A DNA stretch of 64,000 bases from Trichostrongylus colubriformis (lineage: Eukaryota; Nematoda; Chromadorea; Rhabditida; Trichostrongylidae), in the NCBI GenBank assembly GCA_963978905.1, contig OZ022256.1, positions 24,384,426 through 24,448,425 on the forward strand. Reading direction: 5' to 3'. The notes under the pieces are model-generated. The model ran no database searches and was not told where the DNA came from. It was given only the letters and a program-made list of their open reading frames with translations. Made by a program: the position numbers and the translations under genes. Of the stretch, positions 42,797 through 53,974 are shown in pieces (within the stretch, counting starts at the first letter, position 1; each line of letters begins with the position of its first letter).

Positions 42797-45289
42797 CTAT
42801 CGCAGAGGATTCCAGAAGTCTCTCGCCATCAGCCATGCCGCATTTATTCGAGACTTCACTGCCTGGTCCACAGTACCTTCAGCAGCTAGATCGCTCCCCA
42901 GGTACCGGAATTCCTTGACCCTTTCTATGTTTTCACCGTGAAGGTCCACAATTACCTCTGTACCTTCTTCTGAGCTCAGGAATTTGGTCTTCTTTACGTT
43001 CAGTCGAAGACCATTCTCAGCAAGCACTTCCTGCCACTTCTGAACTTTGGTCTGGAGTTCTTCTCTGCTATCTGCGATCAGGGCAATGTCGTCAGTGTAG
43101 AGGATGGTCTTTAGCGGTCCGTCCATGAGATCTTTAACCATGGCATCTAGAGTGAGCAGGAAGAGGAACGGACTCAGGGCTGACCCTTGGTGCACCCCTA
43201 CCGTAATGTCCACTTCACGAGTCTGCCCGTGCGGAGTGCGTACGACCGCTTTAGCGCCATCGTGCATATCCCTTACGAGAGAGATCAGGTGTTCGGGTAC
43301 ATTCCGTTCTCGAAGAGCTCTCCAGATCACGGGTCGAGGAAGGCGGTCGAAAGCCTTCTGTAGGTCGAGGAAGGCCAGGTAGCATGGCCGGCGCTTTTCT
43401 CGGTACTTCTCCATGAATTGCCTGACGATGAAGATTGCATCCGTCGTCGACTTTCCCGGCATGAAGCCGAACTGCTCCTGGGAGATTGGAATCATGTCTC
43501 TGAGTCTCAAGTCAACCAATCGCTCGTATAGCTTCATGGTATGCGCGGTCAGCTTGATCCCTCGGTAGTTGGAACACTCCATTGCGTCTCCTTTCTGTTT
43601 GAAGATCGGAACAATGGTACTGGTCCTCCAGGCATCCGGAATCTTTCCTTGCGCAGACACCGTATTGAGGAACCGAGTGAGAAACCATACACCGTGCTCT
43701 CCAAGGGCTTTCCAAGCCTCTACCGGTATTCCGTCCGGACCAGCCGCCTTCCCTACTTTCATCTTCCCCAGTACTTGACATACTTCTTCGTCTGTCCAGG
43801 ATGGGATGGGACCAGCCGTTGCCTCTTTTTGTGGTCTTTCTCTGCGGGGAAACTCCTCATTCAGTAGCTCGTTGAAGTATTCCCGCCACCTCCTTTTAAC
43901 CTCGGCTGGCTTCCTTAGGATGGCACCTTCGCTACTTTTGACGGTTTTCACCATTCTAATGTCTTGAGTGGCCCGATGTCGGGCTTTAGCCAGCCGGAAG
44001 GCGAACTTATCAGCGTCTTTACCGTCCAGTTTCTCGTACAGGGCATCCATCTCGGTGTTCTTCGCTTTGGCTACGGCGGCCTTGGCGAGCTTCTTGCAAC
44101 TTTTGTAGTTGACGAGATCTTCTGGGCTCCGCGTTTTCTGCCAGCGTTTGTAAGCACTCTTTTTCTGCTTCACTACCCGCTGAACTTTTTCGCTCCAGAA
44201 CCACGCCTCTTTATCACCTCTGGAGCCGCCTCGGGTCTCGCCTAGTGTTTCCTTGGCGCATTGTAGAATGACCTGTGCCGCTCCTTTCCACGTCTCCTGG
44301 ATCGAACCGCAAGGATCTGGAAGGCCCATTTCTAGCACTCTTCTCTTGAGGTCGTTCCTTTCCTTTTTGTGTAGTCTCCACCACCGGATCCTTCTTTCGG
44401 TTTTCACCCTTGTCTTCTTGGGAAGCTCTACGGCAATGTCCGCTGAGAGGGGCTTGTGCTGAGTTGCCAGCTCTTCTCCCGGCAGTACCTTGACGTCTTT
44501 CACAGTTTTGAGGGCCGGTCTTCTTACGAGAACATGGTCTATTTCCGTTTGCCTTCCTCCACTGCTGTAGGTCATCTTTTGCGTCTCTCTTTTTGCGAAG
44601 AACATGCTGCAGACTGCTAAGTCATGGGCTAATGCCAGGTCGAGAACCCTCTCTCCCTCAGCGTTTCTTATTCCCATCCCTTTGCCTCCGTGCACTCGTT
44701 CCAGACCTCTTCTATCCCTTCCGACATGACCATTCAGATCACCTGCCACGGTGAGGTAATCGCTCTCCGGAACTGATCTGATGGCTTCGTCAAGGCTGAG
44801 ATAGAACTCGTCCTTTTCGTGTTCAGAGCAACCGGCTTGCGGTGCATACACGGTTATTATGGTCCAGTATCCAATCCTGGTGTCTATCCTCACAGCCATT
44901 ATTCGATCGCTGATCCTATTTACGGCAGAGACGCAATCTTTGAGAGATTCCGCTACCGCGATAGCAACTCCATTCCGTTTGGTGTCTACTCCGTTGTAGA
45001 AGAGCTTGACACCTTCCCCAATCTCTCTTGCCTTGGACCCTTTCCAGCGGGTCTCTTGCAGACAGAGGACTTCGATTTTCCTGCGTTTCATGAGGTCAGC
45101 AACCTCTCGGGACTTTCCGGTGAGTGATCCCTTATTCAGAGTCCCAATTCGAACTAGCTTCTCTGGCCGAGGTCGTTCAACTCTCGGTAGCCCTCGCATA
45201 CTGGACGCAGAACTCGGGCGGGGGTTCTGCGCGTCACTTCCGGGTGACGTCCTAGCCTTATAACTGATTCTTTGTGCGACTTTAGACAT
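42797..45289 (-). CDS. RTE polyprotein: AP endonuclease and reverse transcriptase
   Basis: 830 residues from ATG at 45289. Endonuclease, about residues 45-290: the N-terminal TLN at 50-52, QETRW at 78-82, GDLNGHVGR at 183-191, TEIDHVLV at 249-256 and a TQHKPL block near 277-282, the order of catalytic residues in APE-type LINE nucleases that nick the target. Reverse transcriptase, about 490-800: GPDGIPVEAWK, FKQKGD...NYRGI, FGFMPGKSTTDA, FLDLQKAFDRL with the first catalytic Asp, GVHQGSALSP and the YTDD box at 731-734, then KTKFL and RYLGSD. It copies the element's own RNA into the cut site in the nucleus. The frame is cut short at 42797 by a frameshift just after INAAW; the C-terminal domain continues in another frame. 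Confidence 0.95.
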   Translation of the reverse strand: MSKVAQRISYKARTSPGSDAQNPRPSSASSMRGLPRVERPRPEKLVRIGTLNKGSLTGKSREVADLMKRRKIEVLCLQETRWKGSKAREIGEGVKLFYNGVDTKRNGVAIAVAESLKDCVSAVNRISDRIMAVRIDTRIGYWTIITVYAPQAGCSEHEKDEFYLSLDEAIRSVPESDYLTVAGDLNGHVGRDRRGLERVHGGKGMGIRNAEGERVLDLALAHDLAVCSMFFAKRETQKMTYSSGGRQTEIDHVLVRRPALKTVKDVKVLPGEELATQHKPLSADIAVELPKKTRVKTERRIRWWRLHKKERNDLKRRVLEMGLPDPCGSIQETWKGAAQVILQCAKETLGETRGGSRGDKEAWFWSEKVQRVVKQKKSAYKRWQKTRSPEDLVNYKSCKKLAKAAVAKAKNTEMDALYEKLDGKDADKFAFRLAKARHRATQDIRMVKTVKSSEGAILRKPAEVKRRWREYFNELLNEEFPRRERPQKEATAGPIPSWTDEEVCQVLGKMKVGKAAGPDGIPVEAWKALGEHGVWFLTRFLNTVSAQGKIPDAWRTSTIVPIFKQKGDAMECSNYRGIKLTAHTMKLYERLVDLRLRDMIPISQEQFGFMPGKSTTDAIFIVRQFMEKYREKRRPCYLAFLDLQKAFDRLPRPVIWRALRERNVPEHLISLVRDMHDGAKAVVRTPHGQTREVDITVGVHQGSALSPFLFLLTLDAMVKDLMDGPLKTILYTDDIALIADSREELQTKVQKWQEVLAENGLRLNVKKTKFLSSEEGTEVIVDLHGENIERVKEFRYLGSDLAAEGTVDQAVKSRINAAWLMARDFWNPLR

Positions 45290-45391
45290 TTTTGATGTGA
45301 CGAGGTTTGTCCATCAGCCGGCCTGTCAACCTGGGCCTGACGCTGGTATCGTCACCATTTTTGCAATTTTTGCAAGGCATGGTAGTGCCCC

Positions 45392-45473
45392 GGCAGGGAT
45401 CGAACTCACTGGCTCTTTCTAAGTGCAGATCTGAGTCTACACTTAGAGAGAGCCAGTGAGTTCGATCCTGCCC
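45392..45473. repeat. 34 bp inverted repeat at the 5' terminus of the RTE element
   Basis: GGCAGGGATCGAACTCACTG then GCTCTTTCTAAGTG (45392-45425) is mirrored at 45440-45473 with one or two differences. It abuts the target duplication exactly. It may be a true 5' untranslated hairpin, or an inverted duplication of the 5' end made during insertion. Confidence 0.85.
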
Positions 45474-45490
45474 ACCGGAACACTGATAGT

Positions 45491-48400
45491 AGGTGAACTA
45501 AATTGATCGGTCATAAGAATTGATAAAGAGCGTCGAGGAGCAAATGTCGCCGTTCGTTCCGCTTTTCAAGCTGACAGTGAATGCGCATATTCACAGGTAT
45601 TTCAGGCTACGCAAAGCAGAATGGTGCCTAATTGGACCTAATAACGGCTCATAGGGGCTCATCAGAGCCGTTAGGAACTGGATAAAATTCGGGCCATCGC
45701 TTACTACTGCAATATGACCGCTACAGTAATAGAGTCTAATGCTCAGTGCCATTTGATGAGCATATTTTGTTTATGTTCTGATATCTGCTGCCGATTTATC
45801 GACCGCTGAGTTGCGCAGAGTTCCAAGTAATGGTGCACATCTTCTGATGCTGCGATCTACATGGATCATCAAGATATGATCCAGATTTGTGAAAGCAAAA
45901 CAATTCATTTTCTCATGCGGTACTAGCAACAATGCCGGGTATCCACCCTAAACTATGCAAGTTTCCAAATAGGGACGCTGTTTGCAAAAACAATAAGCAT
46001 AGATACTTGGTATATGGATCTGCCATAAACATATAATAATGTGCTCGGCAAGTGGGCAAACTATTACCAGTCGATGCAGTCGAACACAATACCAGCGATT
46101 CCTGAAGTGCATGAGCTCCCAATAGTGACCACTTTAGTGTATTAAATGATTGATGGGTAAACGCATTTCATTGTTGATCCGTTTACCGTCGATATTATGG
46201 TACAGAGGTTTTGACCGCTGAATTATCTGGAATCTGAAAAGCGATGGCCTCGGGTGGTGCGATATGCAGTAGTAAATGAGTAGGTTATCGACATCAACTG
46301 CTTAAAGACTCAATGCTTTACCAAGTAAATATAATTCGCATCCGATATCGCAAGCAACGAGGTGTTGCGACTGCTAAACTACGTGGAATTCCAAGTAATG
46401 ATAGGTATTTGACAGAGATGGAAGTTGGGCTAGCGCTCAGAACTGCGCTTACATGTGGAACTGTGCGATATGGGCAACTTCGCTATCGGTTGGTCAGTAT
46501 CGGCCACTTCCCTCCATCAAGTGATTCTGATATGTTATACGCGCAGTACTATGCAGTAGGCAACTGGTAGAAGGAAAACAGAGCTTTGAAGCAGCCATCA
46601 TTATTTCGAGGTAGGATAGTTTAACGGCCTAAACGTTTCGCTACGATTGATATAGCAGCAGGATCGTGACTGTATTCCACCACACAGTGTAGTATATATC
46701 TCACCTGTTATCGTGTCTCCTCGGATTTCATCAATGTTGCCAAGTTCTAACAATGTATTTTTTCTCTATCTTGCCTTCTACAAGATTCGTAGATGATAAA
46801 GCTGTCGGTCCTCCACGAAAGGTAGCGAATTCAAAGGCTTCCGTAATTGCTATCGTAATGGGGGGAAGGCATAATATAAACTCCAAAATTTGATTTGAGC
46901 CATGAAAGAGAAAAAACCCTTCACTCGCCCACCAAGCTCGTGGCGAAAGTGCATATACGTTCAGATGTGTAGAGTGATTCTTTAATGATGCCTATGTGCT
47001 CAACTACGTTGAGCATTTCATAAGATGCCTTCTCATTACGATGACGCTTTTTTGTATCTGTCTTGCTCCCACTTTTGCCCATTAACACGCTCTGCGGCCA
47101 GGCGGGAGAAGGGCATCCCATTATGGGCATTATTTTTTTCTAAGCTTAGAGAGAGGATGGAAATTCTTAATTCCTCCACTATGTCTACAGCAATAGTGTA
47201 CACCTAATTGTGCAGATTAAACCCTCAGAAACCCCTCCAAGATGTTTAGATGTGCAACTTCCTGTGAGCTGCTCATACCCCCTCATTGCGATAGCACCGC
47301 TCCGGTCGTTCACTTTTAATGATCCCGCTCCAGCTTTGTAGCACCTCAACGCTTCACTGTCAATCCGAAAAGCACAACGGATTCGGTGTTCTGCTGTTCG
47401 CCAAATGTGTTGTCTTGGAATTCATGTCTTGTGTTGCAGCAATGCTGAAATCCTCAATTGTACAAAGGTGGTAGAGCTAAATCAACGCAACAACTGAGAA
47501 AAGTTGATAAGGGGCACGATAAAGTACCTGCAGCCGATTCCGTTTCGCTTTTGTGGCTGATAGTGCAGTGTTGACAATCATGAGCGTTTCGAGGAGTGAT
47601 ACAAGGATATTAATGGAGGCTGAACAAAAAAGATCGTGACTGTCTTGATTGTGGTTGTGTAGCAATGTAACAACCGCTAGACTGTCCAGGTTTCCAAATA
47701 ATGGCGGATTCGAGTGAGCGATCAGAACGCGGTCTAGATTTGTAAAATGTTTTCTAGTGCGGTATCAGGACTATCAGAGCATGTGACTGCTGGACTACCC
47801 GAAATTCCAAGTAGCGGTACATATTCAGAAGAATGATAAGCACCGGTGACTGGCATATGAATCTATCACAAATAGAAGAACTAGATGCTCAGTGAATGGA
47901 CAGACTGCTATCGATTATTGCGATCATATCCTACCCTATCGGCCGCTTAACCATCCAAGTATCCAAGGAGTAGTGTGATGGCTCTCTACAGAGCATAGTC
48001 TGAAGAGACAACAGCTGTTGAGCTCAGACAAAAACGTCGGAAAGTAAATATTATCCAAATGTCAAAACATTCAAGGTGACAATGCAACGCTGACACTTGT
48101 AAGTGCTACGAAGAGTGGTACGGGCATAATGGCGATGGGTAACAGAAACAACCAGCAACTTTGGGTGTCTGTTTGTCTATATGTCGGTCAGCATGTCGGT
48201 ATGCCGGTATGTTGGTATGTAAGCTTGTATGTCCGTCCGCAATTGAATGATTGTGGTAAGAGAGCCGAAAAAAACGCAACCGCTACGGAAATAAGTACAC
48301 AAATGGTTGACAGTATTGATCTACGGATGTGATATTAGCTGATACTTGAACGCTTCTTAGCACGCTCACAGGAATCTGCGGTGTGCTCACGCTGCACTAG

Positions 48401-49130
48401 GTAAGAACACAAAGGAAACCGCGGGGAAGTCATGAATTAAAAGACCAGTACGGTGGGGACCAAAGGGAAGTGAGCTGGAAGCGACCAAGCCTCCCAATAA
48501 GCTCGATGTTAGTCTGTATCAGATTGTGCGCAGAGGGCCAGAGACGGAAATGCGTAGCTCTCTGGAGTGTCGAAGCGCGAGGTACGTCGCGTAGTAAAAA
48601 TGTCTGGCGCATCAACCTTCAATTGTGCCTGTTTGTCGATACTGCAGCTTGTCAGAGATTTTGTGCCGTCTGTCTACATTTGAGTGATTGTGAAAAGAGA
48701 GTCGATAGAGAGAAATAACAACACACAGAGGAGAGCAGCTAGTTTCGAAGTGTCAGTGTTAGGTTGCGATCGCCCACTTTCTCATGTAAGTGCCGACCTA
48801 ATTCCTGCGGGGTGCCGAAGCCGTACTAGGTGTCGGCAACCATTCGCAGAAACCTGAGCTCCGTAGCCAATTGGTGTACCTGCAGAGAGGCTCACTCGCA
48901 TAAGTGTCAATTCAAGTTATCGCTATATTTGCTAACCAGCACTGCTGAGCAATTCCTGCTAAGATTATCCCATACGTAGCTGTTTCCAGCAGTGTTGGGC
49001 CACGCGCGAAGTGCATAGAGTAGCCAAAACGACTACTGCAAACTCTACCGTGTTAATCGCGCAGTACTGTGCAATAGCCCAACTGCTGAACTAGTTGAAG
49101 CTAAGCGCGATGTACCTCGCTCAGGCTGCC
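45491..49130. other. Repeat-derived tract, no gene recognised
   Basis: The block G(A/G)(A/G)TTCCAAGTA(A/G)(T/C)GGTAC or close variants recurs at 45818, 46384 and 47800, each in similar surroundings, suggesting degraded copies of one long repeat. Two loosely related GTTTGTC...TTGA(A/G)TGATTGTG...AGAGAG(C/T)CGA blocks occur at 48170-48270 and 48628-48715, the first with a run of TGTCGGTA-like octamers. ORFs are all under 90 codons. Confidence 0.45.
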
Positions 49131-49714
49131 GGTAAACGGACAAATGTGCAAGGGAAGCACTACCGCGACGCATGAGCTCGCGCGTCGCGGCCTCCATCAT
49201 GGGCGCGCTGGCATGCTCTAGGTCTTCCTATCTCATCGGGCAAGGCTGTTCGTGAGCAGAACGTGAGATCTTCGCCTACTACGATGTGTGTAAAAAAGCG
49301 AACCGCCGATAAAGCGGCGAGCCAGAAGTTGCGCGCGCTTCGCGCGCATTGCAAGGGAAGGAAGCTCCGACGTGGGGGCTAATATGGGGTGTCGCCAAAT
49401 ATCGTTGTTGAGCTTGTAACATCGGTGAGAAGCAAGCAACTCTTAACTCGCCGTTAAATCGGCGACCCTACATTAGCGTGAATCGAAGGCCCCCGCCGCA
49501 AAATTCGCGTTGGGAACCATCCGATTTACGGGATTTTGACTCCAATTGCTATTGCAACGCCCCACCCTCCCCCACTTCATCCACATGCCCTCTCTCACGC
49601 GGAGTGCGCAGACGGAGCGACGAAACGGGAGAAAGTCTGTGCCCAACGACAACAAACCGCAACGCGAGCTTGCGCGTCGCGGCAGTGCGTCCCTCTGCAC
49701 ATTTGTCCGTTTAC
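49131..49714. mobile_element. Foldback/MITE with 40 bp terminal inverted repeats
   Basis: GTAAACGGACAAATGTGCA, then AGGGA.GCACT.CCGCGACGC, at 49132-49172 is mirrored at 49672-49714. Inside, near 49317-49345, lies GCGCGCGCTTCGCGCGC, and other short stems follow. The 110- and 90-codon frames on opposite strands come from this palindromic, GC-rich sequence. Confidence 0.7.
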
Positions 49715-51529
49715 AACTATTCCCTCGGTCATCGCTCTGCACTGATATGAGCAGGCTACGCATAAGGTAATCTAAACAAGAGCCGCTCAGCTTTTTCAAA
49801 TACAAGGTGCATTACTAAACTAACATTTATGCGGTTGATCCATCTACAGGTTTAGCACCTCGGTTATAGAGTTCAAAGTTGCCAAGCTACTCTAGTCCTA
49901 GTGTGGCTTGTACACGTGTTCTGCCCCTGCGAACAATATTCGATCCTATGTCTGGCTGAGCTGTTCATACTAATTGGGAGACCTGCAATCGTTTTCATTT
50001 GCTCTACTTTTCGCAATGGTTTCAGTCTAGAGTACGTCCTTTACACAGCTTTCTACGCCCTCTCTTCTTCTTTGACACCTACCGATATTTCACAAAACGA
50101 TGAGCCTCAATCTATCGACCACTAAGAGTAGACCTCATACTTGCTCTTAACTATCGTCAACCGGTGGCATGCTGACGCAACTCACCTACTGTAACCCTCT
50201 TTTAAGTAATTTGCTTCAACTGTCAGTGAGTTTTCAGTCTTTCGGTTTTCAGTCTGAACAATAGTGCTTGTAAATACTGATTTTTAGGAAGAAGAATGAG
50301 TGTACATAACTTGAAAATTTTAGAACTTCATATGGCTTGCAAATGTCATTTTGCTATCTTTATTTCTGTCACCCATACAACATTGCGCAAAGAGCACAGG
50401 AAGAACGGTGGGTCCACTTCCACAGTCTATCACCTAATGATGATGCTAGGAAACGCTCTATGAAGATCTTCTTTGGCAGTGATTTTTTGAGGTGCTTTTG
50501 TTTGTGGTACAGTGGGGCACCACTACATGTTCTTGTCTTGCCGAAGGCTCACATCATTGTTGAGCTTCAATTCGACAAAAAATTTCTGCAAATGTTACGA
50601 GAAGGGGGTCTACGGTGTGATCCACGGAGCTTCGCGACTACCCCTACCCCTAGTCGATGCACCTGTGCGCTCACAAACCCAGAATCTCTTCAAGTTCGTG
50701 TGGGATGAGGAAGAATCCGAAAAGCACCGCTCATTTCATTTGAGAACACGACCTTACAAAATACGAATCCCGCTCGGAAATTCCTCGTCATTACTAGAAA
50801 AAGTGTGCCAAGTGAGTATCTCACTGAATAGTGGAACTGCCGCGTTAATGTGGTTTGGGAGAGAGGCGACATCACGTTCTATGACGCTAAGATGGCATAT
50901 CGCGTACCATAAGCTTAAAAGTTGCCACGCCTCCGTTCTAAGGCAGTGTTCACACGAGTGTTCTTCTGTCGTCTTCCATCCTCCTCTTCGCAGAACTGTA
51001 TGATCTTCTCTTGCTACAACCACGGGTTTTGGCTTCAGAGACGTGGACGTGATGTCATGACCAGGTGATCCTTTTCCTCTGATTTTTTCCTCACTTGCTT
51101 TCCTTGATGATGTTTCGTCCTCAGTGAAAAGCCTCGATCACTTACTTCTACGGTTACCCTTTCTAAGCACAGGTCCTCTTCATGGAGTCTCACGAAAGAC
51201 CACTCGGTTGGCCTCGAAAGCACCCAATTCTACGGGAGTCATCTGGGCATGGATCATGGTCCTGGTATGCGGCGTTCTGCCTATTCCTCCGCTCCAACGT
51301 GGCGAGTCTGTCATTATCACAGCCTAGGGTTGCCTGCCACGTAGCTGGCAGGCACCCAAGGTATCTGCATCACTAGTATGCTTTTGGTGAGTACTAGAGC
51401 AACGTTCAGTTCCAATTTGTTCGCAGTCAATTTCCTTTCTGCGCAAACCATGTACTCCTTGAGCTTTTATCCTCTCACTGCTTTAGTCAGCTCGTCACTC
51501 ACTTGGGCCACACCATCACCGGCGATCTA
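49715..51529. other. Intergenic DNA; unassigned 163-codon frame at 50512-51003 (+)
   Basis: The frame gives no known domain and the opposite strand is also open for 89 codons. No splice partners. A small perfect palindrome (TGCCTGCCA, six bases, TGGCAGGCA) sits at 51331-51354. Confidence 0.3.
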
Positions 51530-51549
51530 TCATGACATATCGTGTTCCA

Positions 51550-52660
51550 GACCTCGAACTTGGTCGAAGTGGCCACTAGCAATGGGACACATATCACTCG
51601 ACGCACACTGATTCCAAATTTGTAGTCAGGTCTGCCAGACGATTCTCTTAGTGGACATATGGAGGTTTCTCCGAATGAATGATACAAATACATGGTACAT
51701 TCGGGAGCCTATAGCGCGCGAGCCAGACATTTTCGCGTTAACCCAGTATTATTTTCGTGTTCGCAGAATGAAATGGAACACTCCATGGAACAAGTTTCAG
51801 CCATCTCGAGAATTTGACCAAATTCAGGAAAACTTTATGGGCGGCAGGCAACACTTTGAACAAAGTGGAATTCATTGACCCTTGCCGAGGGAATGCTCTC
51901 ATTGGGCGCTTGTTACCTACATTTGGTGTTATGAACGTTTGTAATGAATATGTTTACGTCATCCCTGTCACGGCTGTTGACTTTTTGTAGAAAATTTCAC
52001 AAAAATCATTACTTCCTTTTTGGCCATCCACAATTTCCCGAAGTTGAGACAAAAATCGATTCGGCTGAATTCTCAGAGGGTATAGTTCTGGCCATGCACA
52101 ATTTCCCGAAGTTGGGACAAAAATCGATTTGGCTGAATTCTCAAAGGGTATAGTTGCCGAGCACAAATATCGTTTCACGCTAAAACGCCTAATTCGTGAG
52201 TTGGGTGAGTCTGATTGTATAGATAAGCTGAATCACGGATTTTTTTTGCGATTATGAAGATAGGGATAGTGTGATACGCGGCAAACGGATATAACGGTTA
52301 TTATACATGACAACAATTTGGGAATGTTTTTTCAGACATGAAAGAGAAAGGGTTATGGAAAGCAAAATAATTCCCTTGTAAGGATCCCATCCGTGGCCCC
52401 ACTACAAGCTATTCATTCCCACTACCTCTATGCTATGCTTGTGATGACATCACCTCTTTTTTCTTGTATTAATCATCGAATTGGAAGAGGAAAACGCTCA
52501 TACATTAGGATCTGATGCATTAAGAAAATTCTCCATAGCTTTATTCAGACAATCGTTTCGCAGGCATTGAAAACAGTTTGAAATTAGCGTGAGGAAGCGG
52601 GTCGAATGATGTGGGTCTTATTGCAACTGGCCATTTCGATCTGGTATCTTCACCATATGA
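51550..52660. mobile_element. Non-autonomous DNA element C, copy 2
   Basis: TTGGTCGAAGTGGCCACTAG, GGGACACATATCACTCGACGC and CAGACGATTCTCTTAGTGG follow the left end of copy 1. The interior shares GCGCGAGCCAGACATTTTCGCG and GAATTTGACCAAATTCAGGA. The right end (AACTGGCCATTTCGATCTGG near 52625) is the mirror of the left. A 60 bp internal segment (TTTCCCGAAGTTG.GACAAAAATCGAT) is duplicated in tandem at 52031-52150. Confidence 0.6.
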
Positions 52661-53974
52661 GGAGCTGAATCCTTTTTGCCGCTCCCATCTTTCGAAGATT
52701 GGCGCTGCACATTAGTTTGAATCCTTCCTTACCTAGCGATGCAGGAATCGTCACTTTGTTCTAGACTCTTGAACGTGGTATCGACTCCGTTTCCATCCTC
52801 TTTGCTGAAGGCCCAACTCGATAATCGGTAGAAACTTCTCGGGTCCCCCTTCCACATCACGTAGGTCCAGTCTGAAACAGTACTTGAGTGCTGATACGTG
52901 AAAGTGGCACAAAATTCTGCTGCTCATGCTATGTGGTGGGCAAATGTGAACTTGGACGTCACATGCAGCTCATCCAGTTCACGGAAAAATCAGAGCATCT
53001 CAATCGGTAACTGAGAGTCAAGTCGAAGTTTGCAAGTAGCGACTACACCACAAGTGATTGCTAGATATGATACTGGCAACTTAGTTCGATTTCGGTCACT
53101 TACTTCGCCGTTTACATCTCTCCTTACCACACCTTTAGTAGCGCACTGGAACAAGTGTATAAATAAATAAATAAATATGGAAGCAGACGTTGCTATGGTA
53201 GTCTTATGCCATGCCATGCAGAAAGAATTGTCCTGTTTGACCCAAGTCTGACCATCGAACATCGCTAAGGATGCATTGTGCTCAAAGTTGTTGCAAAAGA
53301 CATGGTACCGAGAATGTACGATCAACGTGAGGCATTTCGGGGACGAAATGACGTGGATACGGAGTACTGTATGGACCTAGTGTGAGAACGAAAACATTTC
53401 AACGCCGCGTGGTTTACACCAATTGTTAAGAGTATCCCTCTCCACCTCCTATGACCCGAAGCCATAGCGAAAAGTTAGCATAGCAGAGTGATTTTGTTTC
53501 TGTAGCTACCACTGTTGAAGTCACTAGACTCCGTAGACGTAGATTACAACTGGACGTCAACATCGAAATTTTACCACTACTATCCGACTCCGTAATACCT
53601 TCACTCTTCTTTCTAGTGTCCCTCTCTTCCGATGTACCTTCTATTATATTTCCAATGGGATGGCCGAGTTGATCGAGCGTTGAAAACACCGTCGAGATGG
53701 CAGACAAACTTTCACCTCTCGAACGATTCTCTCGCTATCGGGGTAACGCTCTTCAATATGGCCCGTTTCCGAGAGTACGCGCTTGAGTTTTTTCTCGAAT
53801 CGGAATCAGATTTGGCTTCCATGTCTCCAATTGCTAGAAGCAGGCGCGCAAAATTCATTGTATAAGTGCCACTAGTTCGTAGGATTAGCTCATAAAACTT
53901 ACCTTCGTTGTCTCACATTGATAACCTGACTCGACGTGACCACTTGACATGAACTTGTCCCGAGCCGAAAATTA
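52661..53974. other. Intergenic DNA with AAAT-type tail at 53156
   Basis: TATAAATAAATAAATAAATATGG at 53156-53178 resembles the tails of LINE copies, but no polymerase sequence was recognised beside it. Two opposite 77- and 93-codon frames overlap at 53426-53865; neither could be tied to a gene. Confidence 0.35.

Larger units (their letters stand above)
42316..45473 (-). mobile_element. RTE-clade non-LTR retrotransposon, nearly full length
   Basis: A 3.16 kb insertion is flanked by the exact 17 bp duplication ACCGGAACACTGATAGT (42299-42315 and 45474-45490). It has one long frame with an apurinic-type endonuclease followed by reverse transcriptase, and ends at the 3' side in a short (GAA)n run, as RTE elements do. 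The intact duplication and a single 830-codon frame show recent insertion. Two frame lesions in the C-terminus make this copy non-functional unless they are sequencing errors. Confidence 0.93.

Noticed and set aside
43541..45263. Several plus-strand ORFs of 60-108 codons
   Set aside because: Antisense shadows of the RTE polyprotein frame.
50512..51003. 163-codon plus-strand ORF
   Set aside because: No known domain, overlapping open frame on the other strand, no linked exons.
53697..53774. MADKLSPLERFSRYRGNALQ... as a possible first exon of the module-repeat gene
   Set aside because: The phase fits, but the donor GTACGC is poor and the opposite strand is open over the same bases; no transcript evidence.
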